Assembly (NCBI GenBank): GCA_964562155.1
Contig: CAZLRU010000009.1
Location: forward strand, 1 to 55,609
Reading direction: 5' to 3'
Source: JAGOUY01 sp964562155
Lineage (GTDB): Bacteria; Patescibacteriota; Patescibacteriia; 2-12-FULL-60-25
DNA length: 55,609 nt
The position numbers and the translations under genes are program-made. The stretch's first letter is position 1. Each line of letters starts with the position of its first letter. This document shows, piece after piece, positions 32,872 through 41,466 of this stretch. Under the pieces are notes generated by a model. The model had not been told where the DNA came from. It ran no database searches and was given only the letters and a program-made list of their open reading frames with translations.

Positions 32872-34613
32872 ACTCGTTTAAAATCAATCAATCGACATTC
32901 CGCGTCCCGACGACCATTCCATTCATTAATAGCAACAGTATAAACCAGATCAATAGCCGCACCAACTTCGAGCTCCATCACCCGCTCTCCGAGTTTGAAG
33001 CCAAGGGCTTTGACACGCCGACCGCCGGGTGTTGCAACCGTTAAACGTAAATGATTTTTTGCCGCCCCAATCAGATCTATGGCAATAACACGCACATTTC
33101 GTGATATGAAAACCGGGCGACGATTCCCCTCTCCAAAAGGAGCGAGACGATCAAGATCTTCCGCCAGAGGGAGTTCGACCGCCTGGAGGGAAATTTCCGC
33201 ATCGACATCAACGCTAGGCACAAGCTGAGTCATTTCTAATACCTTTCCTGCATGTTTCGCTAACGCGTCAGCAAAGGCGGGTAGCAATGATTCGTCTTTG
33301 AGAGCAAACCCGCAAGCCTGCACGTGCCCTCCCGCACGCGTCAGAATCCCCTCCCCAGCCAGACGGACCCCTTGGGTAATATCGTAGACCGGAATGGATC
33401 GACCGGATCCTATCCACGTCCCTTCATGCTGACCCACAACCGTGATTGGTCGTGCAAAGCGTTCCAAAAGCTTGCCGGCCACAAGGCCAACAAGCGCAGG
33501 TGACCAGTTGGCGTTCCACAGAGTAATGGCGTTTGGAAGATTCGTCAGATCATAGCGCTCTTGTAGCTGTGCCTCCGCTTCGACCATCATGCGTTTGGTC
33601 GTCTCTTGGCGTTCACGATTACAGCGCTCGACTTGTTTCGCCAGCTCTTTTGCCTCTTCTTCGGTCTCGGCTAGCATTAGTCGAAGCGCAAGCTCCGCAT
33701 GATCCATACGACCCGCCGCGTTAATCCGCGGACCGAGCGCAAAGCCGATCGATTCCGTATCCATCTTTCCATACTCTAAACTGGAAGCTTCAATCAGCGC
33801 GCGAAGTCCCGGACGACGTGTTTTGTTTAATACTTTTAGCCCATAGATCTCCAACACGCGATTCTCTCCAACGAGAGGAACGATATCCGTTACGGTTGCG
33901 ATGGAAACCAGATCCAATAGCCACTTTTCCCAGCCCGCCTGGATACCGAGTCCACGAGCACGGGCCGCTTCCAGTAAGGAGCAGGCAAACTTGTAGGCCA
34001 CGCCAACCGCGGCAAGTTTTTTGAAGGGATAGGTTTCCTCGGGCAACCCCGGATGAATCAAAAATCCATCTGGAAGTACTTCACCAAATTGGTGATGATC
34101 GACCACAATCGTGTCTATATCGTGTTGTTTTGCCAGAGCAATTTCATCGACACAAGCGATTCCACAATCCACCGTAATAATGAGACGCGTGTCCCGATCT
34201 TTGAGTTTTGGAATGGTTCCCTTGTGCAAACCGTATCCCTCTTTATCACGATGAGGGATATAAAAATCGACAAGCGATGATTGGCTTGGACGTACATGTT
34301 TCTCAATCTCACGGATCGTGGTGATTAAAACGGTTGAGCCCGTAACCCCATCCGCGTCATAATCGCCATGAACAGTGATGCGTTCGTTTGACTCGAGCGC
34401 ACGAAAGATACGCTCGATCGCCCCCGACATGTGACGGAATTGCTTAGGGTTGTGAACGTGCTCATCCCAAGAAGGAGATAAAAAATCTTGCGCGTCTTGC
34501 TTAGTACGCAAGCCACGATTCCACAATAATTGAGCGATGACAGGTGATGGGGCGTCGATCGTCTGCGTAAACTCTACCGGGGCTGGTTCAGCCGTTTTCC
34601 AAGTGAGGGGCAT
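32868..34613 (-). CDS. recJ: Single-stranded-DNA exonuclease RecJ
   Basis: A 581-residue DHH-family 5'-3' exonuclease. The motifs are GDYDADGVTGS, the DHH motif (VVDHHQFGE), the conserved DCGI region, and the DHHA1 domain with GGHVQACGFAL. A C-terminal OB-fold completes it. It acts in recombination and in repair strand resection, upstream of RecR-type functions. The open frame extends 18 codons further upstream, but MPLTWKTAEPAP at 34613 is a normal RecJ start. It overlaps rnhA by four bases. Confidence 0.95.
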   Translation of the reverse strand: MPLTWKTAEPAPVEFTQTIDAPSPVIAQLLWNRGLRTKQDAQDFLSPSWDEHVHNPKQFRHMSGAIERIFRALESNERITVHGDYDADGVTGSTVLITTIREIEKHVRPSQSSLVDFYIPHRDKEGYGLHKGTIPKLKDRDTRLIITVDCGIACVDEIALAKQHDIDTIVVDHHQFGEVLPDGFLIHPGLPEETYPFKKLAAVGVAYKFACSLLEAARARGLGIQAGWEKWLLDLVSIATVTDIVPLVGENRVLEIYGLKVLNKTRRPGLRALIEASSLEYGKMDTESIGFALGPRINAAGRMDHAELALRLMLAETEEEAKELAKQVERCNRERQETTKRMMVEAEAQLQERYDLTNLPNAITLWNANWSPALVGLVAGKLLERFARPITVVGQHEGTWIGSGRSIPVYDITQGVRLAGEGILTRAGGHVQACGFALKDESLLPAFADALAKHAGKVLEMTQLVPSVDVDAEISLQAVELPLAEDLDRLAPFGEGNRRPVFISRNVRVIAIDLIGAAKNHLRLTVATPGGRRVKALGFKLGERVMELEVGAAIDLVYTVAINEWNGRRDAECRLIDFKRV

Positions 34614-34676
34614 GAATGCATCATGACGATCCGACCGAGACCAGGCAAGACCGGGTTCATGATCCAAAAAACCCCT

Positions 34677-34781
34677 CTAAAATCCTCCTCCTAAAAATGG
34701 GGCGACCAAAAAGAGAATGGTCGCGAACACCATGAAGGTAGCAAAGACCTTTGTCATGATGTTAAGATACTTACGTTTCAT
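34677..34781 (-). CDS. 34-residue hydrophobic membrane peptide
   Basis: A very small frame lying in the gap between lepA and recJ: a basic N-terminus (MKRKYLNIMTK), one hydrophobic helix of about 20 residues, and a GGGF end. It starts 10 bases after the lepA stop codon and would be co-transcribed. The shape is that of a single-pass membrane peptide with the positive end inside. It recalls the C-terminal half of SecG-like peptides, but it is too short for me to name. The GGAGGA in its last codons could also serve as a Shine-Dalgarno-like element, though it lies far from the recJ start. Confidence 0.55.
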   Translation of the reverse strand: MKRKYLNIMTKVFATFMVFATILFLVAPFLGGGF

Positions 34782-34791
34782 AGATGTAATA

Positions 34792-36591
34792 TTATCCACG
34801 GCGCAGAACTTTGATAAAGGCCTCGGAAGGAATTTCGACACCGCCTTTACCGTGTTCGAGCATGCGCTTCTTCCCCTTCTTCTGTTTCTGCAAGAGCTTT
34901 GATTTACGCGAATAGTCTCCACCGGACATTTTGGCCAACACGTCTTTGCGGAAGGCTTGGATGCGATCGGAAGCGATGATCTTAGCCCCAATGGCTGCTT
35001 GTAACTTTACCACAAATTGCTGACGAGGGATTTCTTCCGCCAAGGTTTCGACGATTTCTTTACCACGACGATATGCCTCACTCTCATGCAACAAGGTGGC
35101 AAACGCCTCCATCGGCTCATCGGCGACGAGAATATCGAGCTTTACAACATGAGAAGAACGATAGTCGAGAAAATCGTAGTTCAGCGAGGCGTAGCCGGCA
35201 GTCACACCTTTGAGCTTATCGTAAAAGTCGACGATGACAGAGGCGAGCGGCATGTGATAATGCAGAAGCGCGCGATTTGCGTCGATATATTCTGTATTTT
35301 TATATTCACCACGACGGTCTTGGACGAGCGCCATGACATTCCCGATGTAGTCTTTGGGGCACAAAATATCAACGGTCACGTATGGTTCACGCGTTTCTTG
35401 AATGCGTGACGGCTCAGGAAATGCAGCTGGAGCTTTAACCAGCATTTCCGTTCCATCGGTCTTGGTGACTTCGTATCCTACGGAGGGCGTTGTCACAACC
35501 ACATCCATATCAAACTCGCGCGACAACCGTTCTTGCACGATTTCAAGATGCAGCATTCCAAGCAACCCACAACGAAAACCAAATCCGAGGGCGATTGAAT
35601 GCTCCGGTTCGAAGGTTAGCGCTGCATCACTTAGTTTTAATTTAAGAATCGCATCACGGAGTTTTTCGTATTCGCTTCCATCCATCGGAAACAACCCCGC
35701 ATACACCATGGGATGCACTTCTTTATACCCGGGCAACCCTTCAAGGCGTTCGCCCGCCGCAGAAATCGTGTCACCAACACGGACAGCGGAAATATCTTTG
35801 AGTCCCGTGACCACGTAGCCGATATCCCCCGCTTCCATGCGTTCAGCCGCCACGTGGTCAGGCTTCATGTATCCAAGTTCAAGCGCCGTGCCCGGCGAAT
35901 CCGTGGCCACAAAATGAATAGGAGCTTGTTTTACCAATGACCCATCCACACAACGGACATAGGCGATCACCCCCTGATAATCGTTGTACTTTGAATCGAA
36001 AATGATCGCTCGAAACGGAGCGGCGGGATTACCGGAGGGAGGAGGAACGTCCTTGACCACGCGCTCGAGAATCAGATCAACACCGACACCTGTTTTTCCG
36101 GACGCACAAATAATTTCTTCGCGCTTGCAACCGATCAGATGCATGAGCTCAGCGGCACGCGTCTCAACATCGGAATTTGGAAGGTCGATTTTGTTTAAAA
36201 CGGGAATAATGGTGAGATTTTGTTCAATCGCGAGATACAAGTTTGCAATGGTTTGTGCTTGAACGCCCTGAGTTGAGTCGACGAGTAAAACAGCGCCTTC
36301 AACGGCGGCAAGGGAGCGGGAGACTTCGTAGGTAAAATCGACGTGACCGGGGGTATCGATTAAATTCAACTCATACTCCTGCCCGTCTTTGGCCTTGTAC
36401 TGCATGCGCGCCGGCTGCAGCTTAATCGTAATACCACGCTCGCGTTCAAGCTCCATCGTATCAAGGAGCTGTTCCTTCATTTTGCGTTTTTCAATGGTTC
36501 CGGTGATTTCTAAAAGACGATCAGAAAGCGTCGACTTCCCGTGATCGATGTGAGCAATAATACAAAAATTGCGAATACGTGCTTGATCCAT
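34792..36591 (-). CDS. lepA: Elongation factor 4 (LepA)
   Basis: A 599-residue translational GTPase that acts on stalled or misassembled ribosomes. The G1 motif is AHIDHGKST (13-21) with RGITIK at G2, DTPGH at G3 and NKIDL at G4. EF-G-like domains II, III and V and the unique LepA C-terminal domain with the conserved KMSGGDYSRKSKLLQKQKKG motif follow. Length is exactly typical. It is the first gene of a lepA, small peptide, recJ, rnhA transcript. Confidence 0.97.
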   Translation of the reverse strand: MDQARIRNFCIIAHIDHGKSTLSDRLLEITGTIEKRKMKEQLLDTMELERERGITIKLQPARMQYKAKDGQEYELNLIDTPGHVDFTYEVSRSLAAVEGAVLLVDSTQGVQAQTIANLYLAIEQNLTIIPVLNKIDLPNSDVETRAAELMHLIGCKREEIICASGKTGVGVDLILERVVKDVPPPSGNPAAPFRAIIFDSKYNDYQGVIAYVRCVDGSLVKQAPIHFVATDSPGTALELGYMKPDHVAAERMEAGDIGYVVTGLKDISAVRVGDTISAAGERLEGLPGYKEVHPMVYAGLFPMDGSEYEKLRDAILKLKLSDAALTFEPEHSIALGFGFRCGLLGMLHLEIVQERLSREFDMDVVVTTPSVGYEVTKTDGTEMLVKAPAAFPEPSRIQETREPYVTVDILCPKDYIGNVMALVQDRRGEYKNTEYIDANRALLHYHMPLASVIVDFYDKLKGVTAGYASLNYDFLDYRSSHVVKLDILVADEPMEAFATLLHESEAYRRGKEIVETLAEEIPRQQFVVKLQAAIGAKIIASDRIQAFRKDVLAKMSGGDYSRKSKLLQKQKKGKKRMLEHGKGGVEIPSEAFIKVLRRG

Positions 36592-36666
36592 GGCCGTAGA
36601 ATGCCCGAATCTTAGCGAAAAAGCAAGGGTTTTATTTGATGAGTCCCTACCCAGCTTTCTCCTCTG

Positions 36667-36712
36667 AATATAAAACTCCTCCGAACATGGTCGGAGGAGT
36701 TTTATATTCTTT
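36667..36712. terminator. Strong bidirectional intrinsic terminator
   Basis: A perfect 16-bp stem, TATAAAACTCCTCCGA (36669-36684) with TCGGAGGAGTTTTATA (36691-36706), and a six-base loop. A/T tracts flank both sides. It ends the secreted Ala-rich gene, whose stop codon is at its edge, and protects lepA from read-through. Confidence 0.85.
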
Positions 36713-37500
36713 TATTTTGCTGCTTTCATGGCCGCTTGGAAGGCTGCGCGAGCAGTGGTTGCATTTGTACGATACTGCGTGCGTGCTTGCGCTTCTGCTG
36801 CGAGGCGTGTCGATTTTGCTTGCTTCATGCTCGCTTGGTAGGCAGTCATTGCTCCATTTGCGGCTTGGCGATACGTCGCTTGAGCGGCGTGGATTGCGTC
36901 ACGAAACGCTTTATTTGCTGCCGTGCGCTCATTTTTATTGGCTGAGGTGCATTTACCTTTCCACGTGGCTTCGGCGGCGTTTATGGCCGCACGGCGAGCC
37001 GTGAGAGCCGTGTCCATAGCCGTACGTCGCGTAGCTAATGCCTGTGCGTGCGTTTGACGATACACCTGCAGAGCTTGATCGAGCACATCTCGGCGGTTTT
37101 GAATGGCAATGCTCATGGAGACTCGGTACGTTGCAACAGCGCGTTTTTGCCCCTCATTCTTTGCAACACGTTCGTCTTGTTTTACTTGACGCTGCATGGC
37201 CGCCGCATCTGCTTCCGCACGACGCGTTTCCAGGCGGGTATCCACCTGCGCTTGGGCGCTTACCATGCGCGCGTCTGCGTCGGCGCGAGCCATCGCAAGT
37301 TTTGCGTCTGCGTCGGAGCGAGTATGTTCAAGACGGGCTTCAAGATTTGCGACTCGATCCGTACAGGTAACGGTCGGCGTAGGCGCCATTATTAAAGAGG
37401 AGGATGAAGCCGTTGCCGTTTGCGCGAATGAAGCGACAGGAGCAAAAAGCGTAGCAGCTAATACACCGGTCGAGAGAGCGGAAGTGAAGCGTTTATTCAT
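36712..37500 (-). CDS. Secreted alanine-rich helical protein
   Basis: A 262-residue protein with a clear signal peptide (MNKRFTSALSTGVLAATLFAPVASFAQ) and a predicted cut after SFA. A short Ser-rich stretch and two cysteines (C46 in VTCTD and one in KGKCTS) are followed by long, Ala/Arg/Gln-rich helical repeats (about 50-255) that look like one extended coiled coil or helical bundle. Ala-Xaa-Arg-Arg patterns recur roughly every 8-11 residues. Homologous low-complexity secreted proteins occur in several CPR genomes, but I know no function. It has its own promoter, with a perfect 14-bp palindrome next to the -10, and its own terminator, so it is a single regulated unit. Confidence 0.75.
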   Translation of the reverse strand: MNKRFTSALSTGVLAATLFAPVASFAQTATASSSSLIMAPTPTVTCTDRVANLEARLEHTRSDADAKLAMARADADARMVSAQAQVDTRLETRRAEADAAAMQRQVKQDERVAKNEGQKRAVATYRVSMSIAIQNRRDVLDQALQVYRQTHAQALATRRTAMDTALTARRAAINAAEATWKGKCTSANKNERTAANKAFRDAIHAAQATYRQAANGAMTAYQASMKQAKSTRLAAEAQARTQYRTNATTARAAFQAAMKAAK

Positions 37501-37541
37501 ATACGTAAATAATGAGGGAATGTTTAATTATTCGCAAGAAC

Positions 37542-37561
37542 CTGAGCGCGCTCAGTATATA
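37542..37561 (-). promoter_or_regulatory. -10 element with adjacent palindromic operator candidate
   Basis: On the minus strand TATACT is followed at once by the perfect 14-bp palindrome CTGAGCGCGCTCAG (37555-37542). The palindrome overlaps the position where transcription of the 36712 gene should begin, the usual place for a repressor site. No strong -35 is seen. Confidence 0.45.
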
Positions 37562-37588
37562 CCGTTTCTTATCAAAAAAGTTACCTTT

Positions 37589-39223
37589 TTATCTGGCGTC
37601 GGCCTGTGATTCGGTTGCATCCACATCCGTGGGCGGCTTCATTCGACGCCAGATACGAGCACTTACCATCCCCCGCATATCATGCCATTCTTTCATCCTT
37701 GTCCCCTCCATCACAGCCGCATATGTCGCCACACAAGCGATTCCCGTCACACTCATCTGCAAAAACACTTGCCACACATATCTAAGCGGCACCAGAGTCC
37801 CTATGAGATACTTGACCGCGTATCCCACAACAAGACTCACGGATAAACCGAGGAACAGCTTCCACACCTCCGCCCAGACAGGCGATTTATCAATCATTTT
37901 ATATCTGACTAGCAAAACGCGTAGACCAATGACCTGTACAAAAGCTGCGAGGGAAAACGCCATCGCGAGACCCGCCACCCCAAAATACTTTCGCAAGATC
38001 AGAGCGCTCACGATATTTACCCCCTCCCCCACGATTCCCACCATCAAAGGGATGCGCGCATTCTGATAGGCGTACCAGACACGAGCAAATAAAGGGATGA
38101 GGGCCTGGGCAGGCAAAGACACCGCAAACCAACCAACAAGAAGAGCTGTTTGGCGCGTATCGTCCCAATCGAACGCCCCCTGACCCAGGAGAAGACGCAC
38201 TGTTTGCGCTCGCAAGAGAATCAACCAAGCAGCGAGAGGAATGATCAAAAACAACACTTGGCGCGTGATCCGCATCACCAGTTCTGTGGTTTGTGTTCGA
38301 TCTTTTTTTGCAACCGATTCAGCCAAGGCGGGGAGCGCGGCAACCGCAAACGAAATCCCAATCAGACCCAGCGGCACGCTTTGCACATTGTTTGCAAAGG
38401 AGAGAACGGAGACGGATCCGTCTGCCAGAGATGACGCCATGGCTAGCAACACCAATAGATTGAGCTGCGTAATCGCGAGCCCAATGGTGCGCGGCCCCAT
38501 GAGCGCGAGCACCCGTCGAAGATGCGCGTCTTGTCGTCGTGGCAACGAAAAATGGAAGGCATGCGTACGTAGAACAGGCCAGGCCTGAATCAGTGCGTGC
38601 AGAGCCGCTCCCAACACCACCCCCATCGCGACGCCACGAATCCCAAAACGCGGAGCAAGAACAACGATCCCAAGAATAATACCTATGTTGTAGAAAACCG
38701 GTGCCGTCGCAAAGGCGATGAAGCGCTTTGTAGCTTGCAACACTCCCCCCATTACGGCCGAGACACCCAAGAGCAGCGGCGACCAGGCCATGATGCGCGT
38801 GAGAGCGATCGTTTCTTGTATCTGTGTCACTGAAAATCCTTTGACCGTAGCCGGAACAATCCAATCCGCAGCCAAGATCAAAAAACCGGCAAGCACCGTC
38901 ATCACGATCGCCACGAGGCTCAACATGCGGCCCGCGAAATCGGCGGCGGCACCCTCCCCTTCTTGCTCACGACATGCGGTGAAAACGGGAATAAACCCAG
39001 CAGTTAACGCTCCTACAATAAATAAATTATAGAGTGCGTCCGGCCAACGGAAGGCGGCGTAGTAAGCGTCGAGAATCGGACCAGCTCCGAAGGACGCTGC
39101 CAACAAATGATCTCGCAACAATCCAATCACGCGCGACCCCAAAGAAGCGATTCCCAAGAGGAGCGCCGCCGAAGTGACGTGAGCCGTTTGACGATGGAAG
39201 AGACGTGATAAAAAACGCAACAT
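37589..39223 (-). CDS. murJ: Lipid II flippase MurJ
   Basis: A 544-residue MOP-superfamily flippase with about 14 transmembrane segments. The N-terminal part (ASLGSRVIGLLRDHLLAASFGAG, then DAYYAAFRWPDALYNLF) is the conserved MurJ/MviN signature. It moves lipid II across the cytoplasmic membrane for wall synthesis, joining MurD at 54227 and PBP1C at 6744. It is the last gene of a TrmH, glycosyltransferase, Rieske, murJ operon, with gaps of 5-17 nt. Confidence 0.94.
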   Translation of the reverse strand: MLRFLSRLFHRQTAHVTSAALLLGIASLGSRVIGLLRDHLLAASFGAGPILDAYYAAFRWPDALYNLFIVGALTAGFIPVFTACREQEGEGAAADFAGRMLSLVAIVMTVLAGFLILAADWIVPATVKGFSVTQIQETIALTRIMAWSPLLLGVSAVMGGVLQATKRFIAFATAPVFYNIGIILGIVVLAPRFGIRGVAMGVVLGAALHALIQAWPVLRTHAFHFSLPRRQDAHLRRVLALMGPRTIGLAITQLNLLVLLAMASSLADGSVSVLSFANNVQSVPLGLIGISFAVAALPALAESVAKKDRTQTTELVMRITRQVLFLIIPLAAWLILLRAQTVRLLLGQGAFDWDDTRQTALLVGWFAVSLPAQALIPLFARVWYAYQNARIPLMVGIVGEGVNIVSALILRKYFGVAGLAMAFSLAAFVQVIGLRVLLVRYKMIDKSPVWAEVWKLFLGLSVSLVVGYAVKYLIGTLVPLRYVWQVFLQMSVTGIACVATYAAVMEGTRMKEWHDMRGMVSARIWRRMKPPTDVDATESQADAR

Positions 39224-39228
39224 GCAAT

Positions 39229-39579
39229 CTAGAACGCAAAAGGATCAGGAGGGAGTTCAAGCGTAGCAAAAATCTGATCACCTTCAATTGTAAGAGAAAT
39301 CGGCGTCAACATACTTCCGGCGGGAGCTTCCCCCTTGAGAGCCGCTCCCGTTGAAGGATTGAATTCAGCTTCATGCCAACGACAGCGAAAGACGGGTTGA
39401 TCCGCCGCTTTCTTCAGTTCAACCGGTCCACCCATGTGCGTGCATTTATTCACAAATGCTTTAATAACTCCTTTATCATTATACGCAATCCCCTGTGCGA
39501 TCCCAAATCGAAAGGCTTTTGTATGCCCTATCGCTATTTCACCAACCTTGGCGACGAGCAATTTACGCGTCAAAGACAT
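39229..39579 (-). CDS. Rieske [2Fe-2S] ferredoxin-like protein
   Basis: A 116-residue stand-alone Rieske protein. The cluster ligands are C46 and H48 (KCTHMGGP) and C66 and H69 (FRCRWHEAEF), matching CxH...CxxH. There is no membrane anchor, so it is soluble and resembles the ferredoxin components of dioxygenases or nitrite-reductase small subunits. No oxygenase partner is near. It lies 5 nt upstream of murJ and is co-transcribed with it, but a functional link is not evident. Confidence 0.9.
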   Translation of the reverse strand: MSLTRKLLVAKVGEIAIGHTKAFRFGIAQGIAYNDKGVIKAFVNKCTHMGGPVELKKAADQPVFRCRWHEAEFNPSTGAALKGEAPAGSMLTPISLTIEGDQIFATLELPPDPFAF

Positions 39580-39588
39580 AGGAATATA

Positions 39589-40581
39589 TTATTTCTGATA
39601 TCGTCTAAGAATATCTCGGACAATCATCGAGGTTTCATCAGGAAAATCGACCCGAATATGTTCATCATTGGCGAGCCAAGACTCCACTCGTTCCACAAAA
39701 TCCTTACTCACCTCATCCAAGGTTGTCACCCTCATGCGGCGTAAGGCCTCCGCATTACACAGTTGTTCATATTGCCCCTTCATGGGTATGACGAGCAGTT
39801 TTTTTCCTAAGAAGAGTGTTTCGGCCGCCGTTTCAAACCCACCTGCCGTGACCACTCCAAGACACTGCTCCAAACTTGATAAAAACTGCGTCGCGGATAC
39901 GGGATGAACGTGCACATTCCCTTGCTGGTAAGGCGTCTTCACGTGCTTAGAGAACACGCGCCACTCCACTCCCTTGATCCGCTGAAAATGACGCACCAGC
40001 ATTCTATCATCATGCGCTGGCAAGTAGACCGTTACCTGCGCGTGTTCGGTAGGAGATAATTGCCGTACTTCTTCGCGAATAATAGGTGTATGAATAAAGG
40101 TGTCATATCGCTGAAAATGAAATCCGATGGTTTCTGATCCGGGAGCGAAGTAACGCAAGACCAATTCTGAAACACTTGGCCCTCCATCAGGACGAGGAGT
40201 TTTGGGCGAAAGAAAAGCCGCCTGATTACTCATCGCCACACAAGGCACATGATGCAGTTGCGCCGCCCAGGAACTAATCGGCTCAAAATCACTAATAATG
40301 AGATCGTACCGTTTGATGGGGAAGGAGCGGATATTTTTTAAAAAACTTCTGACATGCAAGGCTTTTAAGGTGCGCGTGTAATCAATCCCCCCTTTCTTTC
40401 CGAAAAAAAACCCCAGACCGTCCAATCGATAGGTCCAAGGCTCACCCAGACTGACTTCGGAGTGTAGGCCGCTTACCAATGTATCAACGTCCTGACCGTA
40501 TTCTTGCAAACACCGAAATACATCGCGCGCGCGACTAATATGACCGTTGCCAGTCCCTTGAACAGCGAGGAGAATTTTCAT
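39589..40581 (-). CDS. GT-B glycosyltransferase, MurG/UDP-glycosyltransferase-like
   Basis: A 330-residue GT-B fold protein. It begins with the glycine loop GTGNGHISRA, typical of MurG and related nucleotide-sugar transferases, and has a C-terminal donor site region (GVVTAGGFETAAETLFLGKK) followed by the family's small-residue and Gln motif (PMKGQYEQ). It is shorter than MurG and divergent, so a role in glycolipid or surface glycan synthesis is as likely as lipid II formation. Operon context with murJ favours cell-envelope work. Confidence 0.8.
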   Translation of the reverse strand: MKILLAVQGTGNGHISRARDVFRCLQEYGQDVDTLVSGLHSEVSLGEPWTYRLDGLGFFFGKKGGIDYTRTLKALHVRSFLKNIRSFPIKRYDLIISDFEPISSWAAQLHHVPCVAMSNQAAFLSPKTPRPDGGPSVSELVLRYFAPGSETIGFHFQRYDTFIHTPIIREEVRQLSPTEHAQVTVYLPAHDDRMLVRHFQRIKGVEWRVFSKHVKTPYQQGNVHVHPVSATQFLSSLEQCLGVVTAGGFETAAETLFLGKKLLVIPMKGQYEQLCNAEALRRMRVTTLDEVSKDFVERVESWLANDEHIRVDFPDETSMIVRDILRRYQK

Positions 40582-40598
40582 ATCTGAAGCCTATCCTT

Positions 40599-41060
40599 TT
40601 ATACGGTATCAGCAAGTATTCGCCAACTTGCAATCGCAGCAGCCACCGCCACATTCATCGATTCTTTGATCCCTCGTTGAGTAATCTTCACCGCCCCTCC
40701 ATCGCAAAGACTGAGGAGGGAAGGCGGAATACCGGTTACCTCGGTTCCCAGGAGAAGAGCCAGACGATCAGGAGCGACAAAGTTTTTCAAGTCGACCGCC
40801 TCTTCCGTCAATTCTAGAGCATAGACTGGAACTCCTTCTTTTTTTAAACGCTCTATAAGTTCGTGGACATCCAATACCTGTTCCCAGGCGACGGAGCGCT
40901 CGGCTCCTAGGGCGACCTTCGAGATCTTTTCATCCGGGGGAACGGGCGTATATCCGCTAAACCAAAGCTTAGACACGCCTAACGAGTCAGCCGTCCGAAA
41001 CAGAGAGCCGACATTTTCACGGGAACGGAGATCGTGGGCGATAAGATGGAGTTCGCGCAT
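40599..41060 (-). CDS. TrmH/SpoU-family RNA 2'-O-methyltransferase
   Basis: A 153-residue SPOUT methyltransferase without extra N-terminal domain. Motif 1 is RENVGSLFRTADSLGV, motif 2 includes LLLGTEVTGIPPSLL, and motif 3 is KESMNVAVAAAIASW, which form the knotted S-adenosylmethionine site. Substrate (tRNA or rRNA) cannot be told. It is the first gene in the operon leading to murJ. Confidence 0.9.
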   Translation of the reverse strand: MRELHLIAHDLRSRENVGSLFRTADSLGVSKLWFSGYTPVPPDEKISKVALGAERSVAWEQVLDVHELIERLKKEGVPVYALELTEEAVDLKNFVAPDRLALLLGTEVTGIPPSLLSLCDGGAVKITQRGIKESMNVAVAAAIASWRILADTV

Positions 41061-41195
41061 GTATTTTTATTATGTATTTTCTTCTTAGATAAAATACGAC
41101 CTCGGGAAATCCCAAGGTGATTCAGAAATGAGAGGGAAGAATTCTAGTTGGCGCCGCAGCCACCGCTAGATCGATCATGCGGCCAGTCGTCAGCG

Positions 41196-41360
41196 CTACA
41201 GGCACCCCTCAGGGCCCTCAGACGGGCCGAGAGGAACCATGCCGCCAGGAAAGGGCTGGGGAAGACGAGGGCGCGGAGGATCGTCGGGTTGCTGCGGAAC
41301 CTGCTTCTGGGGGGTGGGCTTGATGGGAACGACGGGTCGAGGGCGACTAGTTCCAGCCAT
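41196..41360 (-). CDS. Small proline-rich orphan, doubtful
   Basis: A possible 54-residue peptide starting MAGTSRPRPVVPIKPTP, about 25% proline, with no membrane segment. The only support is an AAGGA sequence about ten bases before the ATG. An overlapping plus-strand frame at 41148 runs into the methyltransferase gene and is not better supported. The 364-bp stretch 41061-41424 otherwise shows no RNA or terminator that I can identify. Confidence 0.3.
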   Translation of the reverse strand: MAGTSRPRPVVPIKPTPQKQVPQQPDDPPRPRLPQPFPGGMVPLGPSEGPEGCL

Positions 41361-41466
41361 GAGCGGACCATCCTTTCTCATTATTCTTTTATCAAGTTTC
41401 TAAGCCCTTCGTCAATCAACCCCTATGTATCTAGACGTATTCGCCAATCCCAGCTACCCTCCCCAC

